This document shows positions 1 through 7,163 of a DNA stretch of 9,749 nucleotides, one piece after another. The DNA is from an uncultured Anaerolineaceae bacterium (GTDB lineage Bacteria; Chloroflexota; Anaerolineae; Promineifilales; Promineifilaceae). How positions within the stretch are numbered: position 1 is the stretch's first letter; each line of letters starts with the position of its first letter. The notes below the pieces were generated by a model. That model was not told the origin of the DNA and did not search any database. It saw only the letters and a program-made list of their open reading frames with translations. The stretch spans positions 1 through 9,749 of the forward strand of contig CALBTC010000291.1 in NCBI GenBank assembly GCA_937967805.1, written 5' to 3'. Position numbers and translations under genes: made by a program.

Positions 1-9
1 GAACCCCCC

Positions 10-27
10 TATTTTTGCGCAAAAATA
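10..27. other. 18-nt perfect palindrome downstream of the PP2C gene
   Basis: Positions 10-27 form a perfect self-complementary word centred on GCGC (TATTTTTGC and its complement). It lies 36 nt past the stop of the minus-strand phosphatase gene. Read on the minus strand it could fold as a short hairpin, but it is followed by a G-run rather than a T-run, so it is not a convincing intrinsic terminator. It could equally be an operator for a gene beyond the left edge. The remaining bases of 1-63 show no gene. Confidence 0.35.
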
Positions 28-63
28 AGGTTTCACGCAAAACACCGAAAGTCCCAATAAAGC

Positions 64-849
64 TTAAGCATCTTTTGTCATGGGCAGCTGCACCAGAATG
101 AGCGCCAGGTCGTCGCTGTGATCCTGGGCTGCCTCCATGAGTACGGGCGCAAGTTGCTGGGGCGAAACGGCCGTATGCAAATAATCGGCCAACGTATCAT
201 CCGGCAGTGTGCCCCAGATGCCATCGCTGCATAAAATCAGCCAGTCGCCAAGGAAAAGCCGCTGGGTAAACAGATCGATTTGTGGCTTATCGGTGGCTCC
301 CAGGGCATGAGTCAGCACATTGCGGTAAGGGTGCGTCAAAGCTTGTTCGGCCGTGATTTGCTCTTGCCGCACCAACCAGGCCACCAGTGAATGGTCCTGG
401 GTGAGCTGTTCTAGCTGATTTTGGCGGTAGAGATAGGTGCGGCTGTCTCCAGCGTTGGCCACCACCACGACCTGATCCAGGAGAATGGCGCAAGTAATGG
501 TGCTGGCCATCCGCTCATCTTCGGTATTGGTCATTGCTTGAATCGCTTCGTTGGCTCGGAAAATGGCTTTTTTTAGCTGTTGGCGCAGCCGCATAATGGT
601 GCGATCAGAAACGGCCGTAATCGCCGGCCAGATCGGTTCAAAGTGGGCTGCCAGGGTGTTAACCACAGTCTGGCTGGCCCGGCTGCCGTCCTTCAGCCCG
701 CCAACCCCGTCGGCAACCACAAAGAGGCCGTAGGTCAGATCGCCGCCCGTTTTGCCCGTCGCAGCAAAAACGGCATCCTGGTTTTGTGATTTACCCGGAT
801 GTTTGGCATCGGTTGCGGCGGCAAATAAAAGATTTGTCTGGTTTTGCAT
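64..849 (-). CDS. PP2C-family Ser/Thr protein phosphatase
   Basis: A 261-residue single-domain PPM/PP2C phosphatase, expected to remove phosphate from Ser/Thr of cytosolic proteins using a two-metal (Mn/Mg) centre. Visible motifs in order are NQDA (D25), VADGVGG (D47, G48), MAST (114-117), AGDSR (D135), DHS (152-154), CSDG (D209) and a terminal SDDLALILV where the usual metal-binding pair is Asp-Asn; here it reads Asp-Asp (246-247). The length fits stand-alone bacterial PP2C proteins. There is no signal peptide, membrane segment or FHA domain. The only sensible start is the ATG at 847-849: no other start codon lies before the NQDA motif. No Shine-Dalgarno is visible because the intrinsic terminator of the upstream lipoprotein gene ends 5 nt before the start codon, so a leaderless transcript or readthrough is implied. 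No partner Ser/Thr kinase is in the window. The family call is firm; the substrate is unknown. Confidence 0.93.
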   Translation of the reverse strand: MQNQTNLLFAAATDAKHPGKSQNQDAVFAATGKTGGDLTYGLFVVADGVGGLKDGSRASQTVVNTLAAHFEPIWPAITAVSDRTIMRLRQQLKKAIFRANEAIQAMTNTEDERMASTITCAILLDQVVVVANAGDSRTYLYRQNQLEQLTQDHSLVAWLVRQEQITAEQALTHPYRNVLTHALGATDKPQIDLFTQRLFLGDWLILCSDGIWGTLPDDTLADYLHTAVSPQQLAPVLMEAAQDHSDDLALILVQLPMTKDA

Positions 850-854
850 GCGTG

Positions 855-899
855 AAAAAGAGCGGATAAAGTAGACCAGCTAGCCCACTTTATCCGCTC
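855..899 (-). terminator. Intrinsic terminator after the lipoprotein gene
   Basis: Two perfect 13-nt arms (860-872 and 887-899, sequence GAGCGGATAAAGT and its complement) enclose a 14-nt loop. Read on the minus strand they are followed by five T residues (859-855). The upstream arm begins 6 nt after the lipoprotein TAG stop (906-908). The T-run ends only 5 nt before the ATG of the phosphatase, so the hairpin occupies the whole space where a ribosome-binding site or promoter for that gene would be expected. Confidence 0.9.
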
Positions 900-905
900 C
901 GTTGT

Positions 906-2654
906 CTATTGAAACTCCCAGCCAAAATCAACCTCTAACCGCTCTTCGCCGGCGGCCAGATTGATCCCTTGTAGGCCAACGCCGTAGTTGGGCCAGGTCC
1001 AATCGCCGGGAATAAGCAGATCAACATTCTCTGAGCTGAACGGCTCGATTGCCACGCAATAAAGCCCGCCATCCAGCCCTTCAAAACGATAAAGTCCGGC
1101 ATCGTCGGTTACGGTCGTTGCCAGCACGCTGTTGTCCGGCACGATGGCATCTTCTGGGCAGGCACCGGCGGCCAGCTTCACCGTAATGCCTGGCAAGCGT
1201 GGCTCATTGTTGAGCTCACCGTCAGCCCGGTAGAAGCCGGTGCCATCGGCGCTAACGTCCACGCAGCCCGCCGACGGATCGCCGCTGCTGGTGAAGAAGC
1301 AGACGTCTTCCCAAACCACGCCGCCAATGACGGCCGAATTTGGTTCCGGCGTCGCTTCTGGTATGCCCACTTCAATTTGCACCCAAATGACCTGGTCGGC
1401 AAAGCCATCTACACCAAAGGGATTGCCGGCCGAGTCAGCCAGCAGGAAGTCGCTGCGATACGTACCCACCTCTTCCGGGGCCGTTAACGGAACGGTGACG
1501 TCCACCGTTTGGCCCGGTACGATGGCGCTTTCCAGCGGCACGCTCGAGGGCGCACCCAGATCGTCGCCGCCAGCAAAAATCAGGCTGTAATCGGTGGTCC
1601 AGGGGCAGGTGCCGATGTTGCGCAGTTGCCACGTTTTCTCGAACTGTTCGCCGGGGGCAAAGACAGTATTATCGGGCACGTTAACGTCTTGAACAAAGGC
1701 CATGCTGTCTGTGCAGGTGGCTAAATCGACTTCAGGCACGGGCAGGAATTCATAATCCCAGCCGAAGTTGATGCCGGTGACCAAAGCAGCGCCGTCTTCC
1801 AGCGTGACTGGTGTGCTGCTAATGTCATTTTCGGGGAAGGTCCATGCCCCAGGCAGCAGTTGTTCGTTGGCCACGTCCAGAGCATCGACGTAGACGCAGT
1901 AGTTGCCTGCGCTTAAATCGGTAAAAACGTAATCACCATCTTCATCGGTAGTGGTAGTGGCAATGCTGGTATCTGCCGGGCACAAGCCTTCACCCAGGCT
2001 AACCAGCACGTTGGGGATACCGGGCTCGCCCTCATCCAGCAAGCTGTTGGCCTGGAAGCCGCCTTCGGGGGCGGCGATGCAGCCCTCGGAAGGAACGGCG
2101 CTTTCGTCATCCCCTTCCACACCGGCCACGGCGCATAAATCGTGCCAGACACGGCCGTTAATAATGCCCATATTGGCCGGGACCGTGGTTGGTGTGGGTT
2201 CTGCCTGGGCCACGTTGTCCACCTGCAACGTGAATGAGCCGCTGATGCCGTTGACGTTGACCGCGTAGGTTCCGGCACTCAGTCCAAGCACATCCAGCGA
2301 GATGGTTTCTTCAAAAGGCACCAGGGCTTCGGTGCATAGTTCATCTGTTTGGCGCAGCGTGGTGATGGTGATGTTGAAGGTCGTTCCGTTTTTCACGGTA
2401 TCAACCGAGTCAATCGTGGTGCAGCCGTCAGGCAGATCTCCCCGTGCGCGCACGTTTACCTGCACAGGAAAAGATTCCAGAATCAAGATTTCGATGCTGT
2501 CTACGTTGGCTTCTTGCTGGACGGGGGTATCGGGGGTGGGAGCGGCCGTTGGCGTATCGGCGGCCGATGTTGGGGTTGTCTCTGGTTCTTCACTACCGCA
2601 GGCGGCCAGGCCAACCAGCAGCAGTAAAGTTATGAAAGGCAAAATTTTCTTCAT
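906..2654 (-). CDS. Secreted lipoprotein with SdrD-B-like and NBR1-type Ig-like domains
   Basis: A 582-residue predicted surface lipoprotein. Residues 1-19 are a lipoprotein signal peptide (MKK, hydrophobic core, lipobox LAAC with C19). A Thr/Pro-rich linker follows (about 22-48), then a beta-rich domain (about 50-147) with two cysteines that I do not recognise by name. Next come a prealbumin-like SdrD-B-type domain (about 163-302, ending GINFGWDYE), an Ig-like domain of the NBR1 type (about 313-432; features PGEQFEKTWQLRN, CPW and GTYRSDF), and a second SdrD-B-type domain (about 443-582, ending VDFGWEFQ). The two SdrD-B-like copies share the order VW-D-C, CP-D, TT-TD, Y-F-L-G-YCV, LLPG/LIPG and W-P-N, so they look like an internal duplication. 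The role is unknown; such architectures suggest an exposed scaffold or adhesion module. The start is ATG 2652-2654 with AGGAG six nt upstream. It is probably co-transcribed with the M42 peptidase 39 nt upstream. Confidence 0.85.
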   Translation of the reverse strand: MKKILPFITLLLLVGLAACGSEEPETTPTSAADTPTAAPTPDTPVQQEANVDSIEILILESFPVQVNVRARGDLPDGCTTIDSVDTVKNGTTFNITITTLRQTDELCTEALVPFEETISLDVLGLSAGTYAVNVNGISGSFTLQVDNVAQAEPTPTTVPANMGIINGRVWHDLCAVAGVEGDDESAVPSEGCIAAPEGGFQANSLLDEGEPGIPNVLVSLGEGLCPADTSIATTTTDEDGDYVFTDLSAGNYCVYVDALDVANEQLLPGAWTFPENDISSTPVTLEDGAALVTGINFGWDYEFLPVPEVDLATCTDSMAFVQDVNVPDNTVFAPGEQFEKTWQLRNIGTCPWTTDYSLIFAGGDDLGAPSSVPLESAIVPGQTVDVTVPLTAPEEVGTYRSDFLLADSAGNPFGVDGFADQVIWVQIEVGIPEATPEPNSAVIGGVVWEDVCFFTSSGDPSAGCVDVSADGTGFYRADGELNNEPRLPGITVKLAAGACPEDAIVPDNSVLATTVTDDAGLYRFEGLDGGLYCVAIEPFSSENVDLLIPGDWTWPNYGVGLQGINLAAGEERLEVDFGWEFQ

Positions 2655-2660
2655 AGAAAT

Positions 2661-2680
2661 CTCCTATATTTGAAATAGGA
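2661..2680 (-). promoter_or_regulatory. Lipoprotein RBS inside a small hairpin
   Basis: On the minus strand AGGAG (2665-2661) sits 6 nt before the lipoprotein ATG and is a good ribosome-binding site. Its first bases form one arm of a 6-bp inverted repeat (TCCTAT at 2662-2667, ATAGGA at 2675-2680, 7-nt loop). Folding would partly cover the Shine-Dalgarno. The stem is AT-rich and weak, so regulation is only a possibility; the RBS itself is solid. Confidence 0.55.
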
Positions 2681-2693
2681 AGTCGCGCAAAAG

Positions 2694-3752
2694 TTATTCA
2701 GATAGTAAATAAGCCAAAATCAAGCGCGCTGTATTGTCCAGCGCGTCGCGATGTGTCCGTTCATAATGGTGCGATGCATCTACGCCGGGCCCGATCAAGC
2801 CCACGCGAACGTCGCCGCCGGCACGCCAGAATGATTCTCCGTCTGAGCCGTAGTAAGGGTAAATATCGGTTTCATAGCGCAGACTGTTGCTCTCGGCCAA
2901 AGCTTCCAGCTCGCGGCGCAGCTGCATATGGTAAGGTCCGGCTGAATCTTTGGCGCAAATCGTTACGGAATGCTCATTTGAGGTCTGCTGCGGGGCCACA
3001 ACCGCCATGTCAATAGAAATAAGATCGGACAGGTTGGCAGGAAAGCCGGTTGCGGCACCGTGGCCCACCTCTTCATAATTGCTGATGTGGAAGTAGGTGT
3101 CCTGCGCCGGCTGTAGCCCGGCTTCGGCCAGGGTCATCATGACCCCGTACATGCAGGCAATGCTGGCCTTGTCGTCCAGGTGGCGCGAGCAGATGAAGCC
3201 TGTATCGCTTACCTGCACGCGCGGGTCAAAGGCAATGACATCGCCGACGCGAATGCCTAATGCTTTGGTTTCTTCCTCTGAACAGGTGGCAGCGTCGATA
3301 CGTACTTCCATGTTGGTGTCATCGCGAGGGGCATTGCGGTCTTTGCTGGTATGGGCATGGATGGAAGCGTGGATAGGGAGAATGGCCCCACGGTAGGTTT
3401 TCCCATTGCTGGCAAAGATGGTAACACCTTCACCTTCAACAGAGGTCCAACTCCAGCCACCGAGTTGGGTTATGCGGAGACGGCCGTTCTTTTTAACTTG
3501 CCGCACCATAGCCCCCAGCGTATCCACGTGAGCTGTCAACCCCCGCGGTGCATCCATATTTTTGCCGGGCCAATGAACGACCAGCAAACCTTTTGGGGTG
3601 CGTCTAAGGCTGACCGGGATATTTGCGAAAGAAGCGGCAAACTTCTCTTCGAGCCAATTAATTGCCCGATCTGTATCCCCCGTTGGGCTGGGCGTGTTGA
3701 GCAACTCTGTTAGAAACTCAACCATCACATCTACATTAACCGCAGGCAGCAT
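2694..3752 (-). CDS. M42-family metallo-aminopeptidase
   Basis: A 352-residue cytosolic enzyme of peptidase family M42 (FrvX/glutamyl aminopeptidase/TET type), which removes N-terminal residues from peptides using two metal ions. Landmarks are TPSPTGD near the N-terminus (20-26), AHVD (H75, with D77 behind it), RHLDDK (bridging metal D193), NYEEVGHG (general base E227, metal ligand E228), SID (D248) and GVDASHHYERTH (C-terminal metal His, probably H338). The SRHLDDK, DASH-YERTH and late YYGSD features resemble the M42 branch seen with the NAGGN osmoprotectant genes, but none of those genes is present here, so I claim only the family. The length matches M42 enzymes. The start at 3750-3752 has AAGGAGA (3763-3769) 10 nt upstream and a promoter about 65 nt upstream. 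No secretion signal is seen. It is the first gene of a probable peptidase-lipoprotein transcription unit. Confidence 0.92.
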   Translation of the reverse strand: MLPAVNVDVMVEFLTELLNTPSPTGDTDRAINWLEEKFAASFANIPVSLRRTPKGLLVVHWPGKNMDAPRGLTAHVDTLGAMVRQVKKNGRLRITQLGGWSWTSVEGEGVTIFASNGKTYRGAILPIHASIHAHTSKDRNAPRDDTNMEVRIDAATCSEEETKALGIRVGDVIAFDPRVQVSDTGFICSRHLDDKASIACMYGVMMTLAEAGLQPAQDTYFHISNYEEVGHGAATGFPANLSDLISIDMAVVAPQQTSNEHSVTICAKDSAGPYHMQLRRELEALAESNSLRYETDIYPYYGSDGESFWRAGGDVRVGLIGPGVDASHHYERTHRDALDNTARLILAYLLSE

Positions 3753-3818
3753 GGGATTGTTTTCTCCTTTTTATGCTTAAACAGGCAGCCTCTATTTGGA
3801 ACTCACCTACCGCAGCGG

Positions 3819-3847
3819 ATTATAAAGTATAGGGTGATTGTTAACAA
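3819..3847 (-). promoter_or_regulatory. Sigma-70-like promoter for the M42 peptidase
   Basis: On the minus strand TTGTTA (3847-3842) and a perfect TATAAT (3824-3819) are separated by exactly 17 nt. Transcription would start near 3811-3812, giving a leader of about 60 nt to the peptidase ATG that contains the AAGGAGA ribosome-binding site. The -35 box lies inside the 10-nt palindrome TTGTTAACAA (3838-3847), which may also be a regulator site. Confidence 0.72.
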
Positions 3848-4086
3848 TGTTTGCCCTTTTTCTATCAATGTGACGGGGGTGCCATGACGGAATTACTATA
3901 TCAGGCTGAGCATATTTCTTTTATGATAATTTTATGCTTTGTAACAAATTTTGTAAGAAAGCATAAACGGACGAGCGGTTAACAACCACTTTCTGGAAGG
4001 GTGGGAGCCTTTCCCTAATTTTCTATTTTAAAAAAATTAACGAAAGCATCTATCCAGTGCTGCTTGGTTCTGGCTGGCTGCGGTGT
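3848..4086. other. AT-rich divergent intergenic region
   Basis: This is the main part of the gap between the divergent peptidase and subtilase genes; no coding frame is supportable. It holds the concentric dyad at 3931-3967, a GGTT-AAC-AACC mini-hairpin (3977-3987), and an imperfect hairpin pairing GGAAGG (3995-4000) with CCTTTCC (4008-4014), followed by an A/T run (4018-4040). A weak candidate plus-strand promoter is TTGTAA (3939-3944), 17 nt, CATAAA (3962-3967), which would start transcription near 3974 and leave a leader of about 120 nt. I could not match the leader to a known riboswitch. Confidence 0.4.
3931..3967. promoter_or_regulatory. 37-bp concentric dyad, candidate operator
   Basis: Outer arms TTTATGCTTT (3931-3940) and AAAGCATAAA (3958-3967) are perfect 10-nt complements. 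An inner 11-nt dyad (ACAAA-T-TTTGT, 3944-3954) shares the same centre at 3949. The 3-nt segments between the two levels are mostly unpaired. It lies in the divergent promoter region about 130 nt upstream of the subtilase start and overlaps the weak candidate plus-strand promoter. The symmetry suggests a dimeric or tetrameric regulator site; a transcript hairpin is the alternative. No T-run typical of a terminator follows directly. Confidence 0.5.
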
Positions 4087-4090
4087 GGAG
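4087..4090 (+). promoter_or_regulatory. Shine-Dalgarno that decides the subtilase start
   Basis: GGAG at 4087-4090 lies 7 nt before the in-frame GTG at 4098. It lies only 1 nt before the ATG at 4092 and inside the frame that would begin at GTG 4083. The spacing favours initiation at 4098, which also gives a typical signal peptide with a lysine-rich N-region. Confidence 0.55.
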
Positions 4091-4097
4091 AATGATT

Positions 4098-6833
4098 GTG
4101 AAGTTGGCAAAGAATCACTCTAAGAAGGCCCCCTCGTTTTTGCGTTTGGCGCTGGTTTGGCTGGCGCTGTTTTTGTTGGTTTTTGTTAGATGGGGAACGG
4201 CCGCAGCCGGCAGACCCAATCAAACGCTGGACGGAATGGCCCGGCTGATGGCTCAGGCAGGGGAAGCAGGCACCGTGCGCGTGCTGGTGCAGCTAGATAT
4301 GCCCGCTTTCCGGGCCGAAGGTGAGTTAGACGATGGGCAGGCGGCTCGGGTACAGCAGTTGGGCATTGACAGCCTGCAAGACAGCGTGGTGAACCAATTG
4401 GCCGATACCAATACGGCCGTTGTCGCTGCCTACAAATATATTCCTTACATGGCCCTGGAGCTGGACGCCGCTGCCCTGGAAGCATTGGCGCAACTGCCCC
4501 AGGTAGTGGCCATTGAAGAAGATGTGCCCGTGCCGCCGGCCTTAAGCAGCAGCATTCCCGTCATTGGCGCCAACCAGGCGTGGGCGGGGGGATATACCGG
4601 CGCGGGTCAAACCGTGGCTATTCTGGACACCGGCGTAGACACTGGCCATGCCGCCTTTACCACCGGCGGCAGCCGCATCGTTTCTGAAGGCTGCTACTCA
4701 ACAACCAATGCCGGCTACGGGGCAACAACAGTTTGTCCGGGTGGGGTGGAAGAATCAACGGCCCCTGGCTCCGGTATAGATTGTACTGATGCTGTCGGTT
4801 CGGCTAACAGCAAAGCCCAATCTGATTGCAGCCACGGCACCCACGTGGCCAGCATTGCCGCCGGAGACAATGGCGGCAGCATTGTCGGCGTGGCGCCGGA
4901 TGCCAACATCATTTCCCTCCAGATATTTTCCTTGTTTAACAACTCAACTTACTGTGGCGGCTACAGCAACTGCGTTCTTACCTTCACCAGCGACCAGATT
5001 GCCGCCCTGGAGCGCGTGTATGAACTGCGCAATACCTACAACATCGCCAGCGTCAACATGAGCCTGGGCGGCGGCCAATATGCCACCGCTTGCGACAGCG
5101 ACAGCCGCAAGGCGGCCATCGACAATTTGCGAGCGGCAGGCATTGCCACCGTGATTGCCTCCGGCAACAACGGTTTTCGCAGCAGCATGAGCGCCCCCGC
5201 CTGCATCTCTTCGGCCATCAGCGTGGGCGCCACCGACGATGCCGACAATGTCGCTTATTTCTCGAACGTGGCCCCGTTTCTTGATTTGCTGGCACCGGGT
5301 GTGAGCATTTATGCGGCCGTTCCCGGCGGCGGAGGTACCAAGCAGGGTACGTCCATGGCCACGCCACACGTCGCCGGCGCCTGGGCGCTGTTCAAGCAGG
5401 CAGTGCCGGGCGCATCGGTAGATGAGGCGCTGGCAGCTTTTCAGGCGGGCGCGGTTTTGGTAAATGATAACCGCAGCGGCGGTGTGGAAACAGATATGGC
5501 CCGTATCCACGTAAACGACGCCATTAATTCATATGTGACGGGCCTCACTGTTAACGTCACCGCCTCGGAAAATTACCTGCTGCCGAGTGATCCCATCGAT
5601 TTCACTATTGAAGTGACCAACGACACCGGCACGGCCGCCTCTCAGGTTGTGCTTTCAGCAACGCTTCTGGAGATGCTTTCTCTAGAGACGGGTTCATTAA
5701 GTGGTGATGCGGCCGTAACCAACAATGAAATTGTTTGGACGACGGGACAAACGCTGAATCCAGGCCAGTCGCTGAGCCGCACGGTTTCTTTTACGGTGGC
5801 GTCAGACGCTACGGCAGGGGCGGCCACCTTTGTGGCCACGGCCGATTCACCAAACATGGATGAGGCAAGACAGGATACGGCCGTTCTCAACATCAACGAG
5901 GTGGTGAGCTGCGGCTTTAGCGATGGTTTTGAAACTGGGGTGTTGAGTTCGGCCTGGGAAACGGCCGTTACCGCAGAAGGTCGGGTACGTGTTTTAACCG
6001 ATCTGCCTAAAAGCGGCAGCTATAGCGTGGTGCTGGATGACAGCGTCGCCGGTGCCGCCAAATCCGAAGCGGCGATCATCCTTACTGCCGACCTCACCGG
6101 GCAGGCCGAGGTGACCTTGAGTTTTAACTGGCATGATTTGGGCGACGAGTATGATGCCGACTATGATGGCCTCTTTGTTCGAGAAGCTCCTGAAGCTGCC
6201 TGGCTGAAAGTGTATGATTTTGCGGGCAGCAACAACGATGCATACCAAAACGGTCAGGTTGATCTCAAAGCGGCTGCTTCCGCCAACGGCATGACGTTAA
6301 CCGACCGTTTTCAGATAAAGTTTGGCTTTTACGACAATTTCTCATTCAGCCCGAGTAGCATCAGCACTGGGGATGGCTATGCCATCGACGACGTAAGCCT
6401 GACCTGCGTGCCCAAGGGATTGGCGGTGACGCAGCAGGTGGATAACCTGAATCCGCAACCAGGCGAGCCGGTTAACTTCCAGATTTTTGTAACCAACAAT
6501 GAAACGATTACGGCCACCAATGCAGTGATCAACTTCATAATGGCAGATGGCTTGCTGTTGAATGGTGAAGTGGTGGTGGATGGGGCAACGGCCGTGCCCG
6601 GCGAAATCAACAACCAGCCGCCGCTGTTAGCCAACGGCATCAATATAGCCCCCGGCCAGCAAATTGCCATCACTGTGCCCACCATTGTCGCCAGCGATTT
6701 GCCGCCGGGCACCGTACTGGAAAGCAGTATCTCAGTTAGCAGTAATGAATTTGGCAGCCCGCCGCCGACAACACAATCAATCGTCGTGAATACAGGCGGA
6801 TACGAGGTCTTTATTCCGTTTGTCATTCGTTAG
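4098..6833 (+). CDS. Secreted S8 subtilase with DUF11-like and MAM-like domains
   Basis: A 911-residue secreted serine protease, numbered from GTG 4098 (longer in-frame starts: 4092, 4083). Order of parts: basic N-region and hydrophobic signal peptide (about 1-37); I9-type propeptide/inhibitor (about 58-143, ending VVAIEEDVP); S8 catalytic domain (about 165-475) with the triad in ILDTGVD (D177), HGTHVA (H246) and GTSMATPHV (S419), plus oxyanion-hole ASGNN (N357). Next are a DUF11-like beta domain (about 480-600), a MAM-like/jelly-roll domain (about 604-771) framed by cysteines 605 and 770, a second DUF11-like domain (about 773-898) and the tail YEVFIPFVIR. The catalytic part holds eight cysteines, an even number consistent with disulfides outside the cell. 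All catalytic residues are present, so it should be active after propeptide removal. It is a single-gene unit facing away from the peptidase, with the terminator at 6999-7031 downstream. Substrate unknown; extracellular protein degradation is likely. Confidence 0.93.
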   Translation: MKLAKNHSKKAPSFLRLALVWLALFLLVFVRWGTAAAGRPNQTLDGMARLMAQAGEAGTVRVLVQLDMPAFRAEGELDDGQAARVQQLGIDSLQDSVVNQLADTNTAVVAAYKYIPYMALELDAAALEALAQLPQVVAIEEDVPVPPALSSSIPVIGANQAWAGGYTGAGQTVAILDTGVDTGHAAFTTGGSRIVSEGCYSTTNAGYGATTVCPGGVEESTAPGSGIDCTDAVGSANSKAQSDCSHGTHVASIAAGDNGGSIVGVAPDANIISLQIFSLFNNSTYCGGYSNCVLTFTSDQIAALERVYELRNTYNIASVNMSLGGGQYATACDSDSRKAAIDNLRAAGIATVIASGNNGFRSSMSAPACISSAISVGATDDADNVAYFSNVAPFLDLLAPGVSIYAAVPGGGGTKQGTSMATPHVAGAWALFKQAVPGASVDEALAAFQAGAVLVNDNRSGGVETDMARIHVNDAINSYVTGLTVNVTASENYLLPSDPIDFTIEVTNDTGTAASQVVLSATLLEMLSLETGSLSGDAAVTNNEIVWTTGQTLNPGQSLSRTVSFTVASDATAGAATFVATADSPNMDEARQDTAVLNINEVVSCGFSDGFETGVLSSAWETAVTAEGRVRVLTDLPKSGSYSVVLDDSVAGAAKSEAAIILTADLTGQAEVTLSFNWHDLGDEYDADYDGLFVREAPEAAWLKVYDFAGSNNDAYQNGQVDLKAAASANGMTLTDRFQIKFGFYDNFSFSPSSISTGDGYAIDDVSLTCVPKGLAVTQQVDNLNPQPGEPVNFQIFVTNNETITATNAVINFIMADGLLLNGEVVVDGATAVPGEINNQPPLLANGINIAPGQQIAITVPTIVASDLPPGTVLESSISVSSNEFGSPPPTTQSIVVNTGGYEVFIPFVIR

Positions 6834-6998
6834 CTGTTTAAATTTCCCGAAAGCGCTCAAATGAGTAAGCGTTCTGGAATACAGTTTCCAGGGGAAATGG
6901 TAACTTAAGGGATAATCGGGCCAAAAACAGCTGCCTCAGCGCCAACATCAAACCATTTACCGCTGCCAGCGCACTGATTTAGGCCCGTTAACCAAATG
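6834..6998. other. Non-coding 3' region after the subtilase
   Basis: This is the first half of the 330-nt convergent gap. I see only a minor hairpin (TTTCC-AGG-GGAAA near 6889) and no credible gene or RNA. The rest of the gap holds the terminator and the palindromic repeat listed separately. Confidence 0.4.
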
Positions 6999-7031
6999 AA
7001 ACAGACCGGCGCTTTTGGCCGGTCTGTTTTT
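6999..7031 (+). terminator. Intrinsic terminator of the subtilase transcript
   Basis: Twelve-nt perfect arms (6999-7010 AAACAGACCGGC and 7018-7029) enclose a 7-nt loop (GCTTTTG) and run into a T-tract at 7027-7031. The GC-rich lower stem and T-run on the plus strand make it a strong terminator about 165 nt after the subtilase stop. On the minus strand the T-run is only three long, so it would be a poorer terminator for the convergent gene. Confidence 0.87.
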
Positions 7032-7053
7032 ATGATCAGCAAGCAACCTTCAC

Positions 7054-7153
7054 TTGTCATTTCGAACCGCTTTTGGCGAGAAATCTCTTTAGACCTGGCG
7101 ACAGACTTACCATGCCACGCTAGAAAGATTTCTCCCTTCGGTCGAAATGACAA
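7054..7153. repeat. REP/MITE-like palindromic element
   Basis: A 100-bp element bounded by perfect 12-nt inverted repeats (TTGTCATTTCGA at 7054-7065, complement at 7142-7153). A second nested pair lies inside it (GAGAAATCT at 7078-7086, AGATTTCTC at 7126-7134). From memory, repeats with a GTCATTTCGA...GAGAAATCT core are scattered between genes in several bacterial phyla and are regarded as REP-like or miniature elements; I could not run a search. It encodes nothing, sits between convergent genes and stops 10 nt before the stop codon of the cDPGS-like gene. A long transcript hairpin could also help end the minus-strand transcript. Confidence 0.78.
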
Positions 7154-7163
7154 CGGTGTCCAA

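Noticed and set aside
10..27. Palindrome as a strong terminator for the PP2C gene
   Set aside because: No T-run follows on the minus strand; kept only as an unexplained palindrome.
3968..4040. Possible riboswitch in the subtilase leader
   Set aside because: I compared it mentally with c-di-GMP, c-di-AMP, glycine, fluoride and preQ1 consensus cores and found no match; only short imperfect hairpins are visible.
4083..4094. Subtilase starts at GTG 4083 or ATG 4092
   Set aside because: Neither has a properly spaced Shine-Dalgarno; GGAG 4087-4090 fits GTG 4098 best. They remain possible and do not change the product.
4944..5510. Minus-strand open frame (188 codons) inside the subtilase
   Set aside because: It lies opposite the catalytic domain with all triad motifs; the low-complexity Ala/Gly/Val/His content is a shadow effect.
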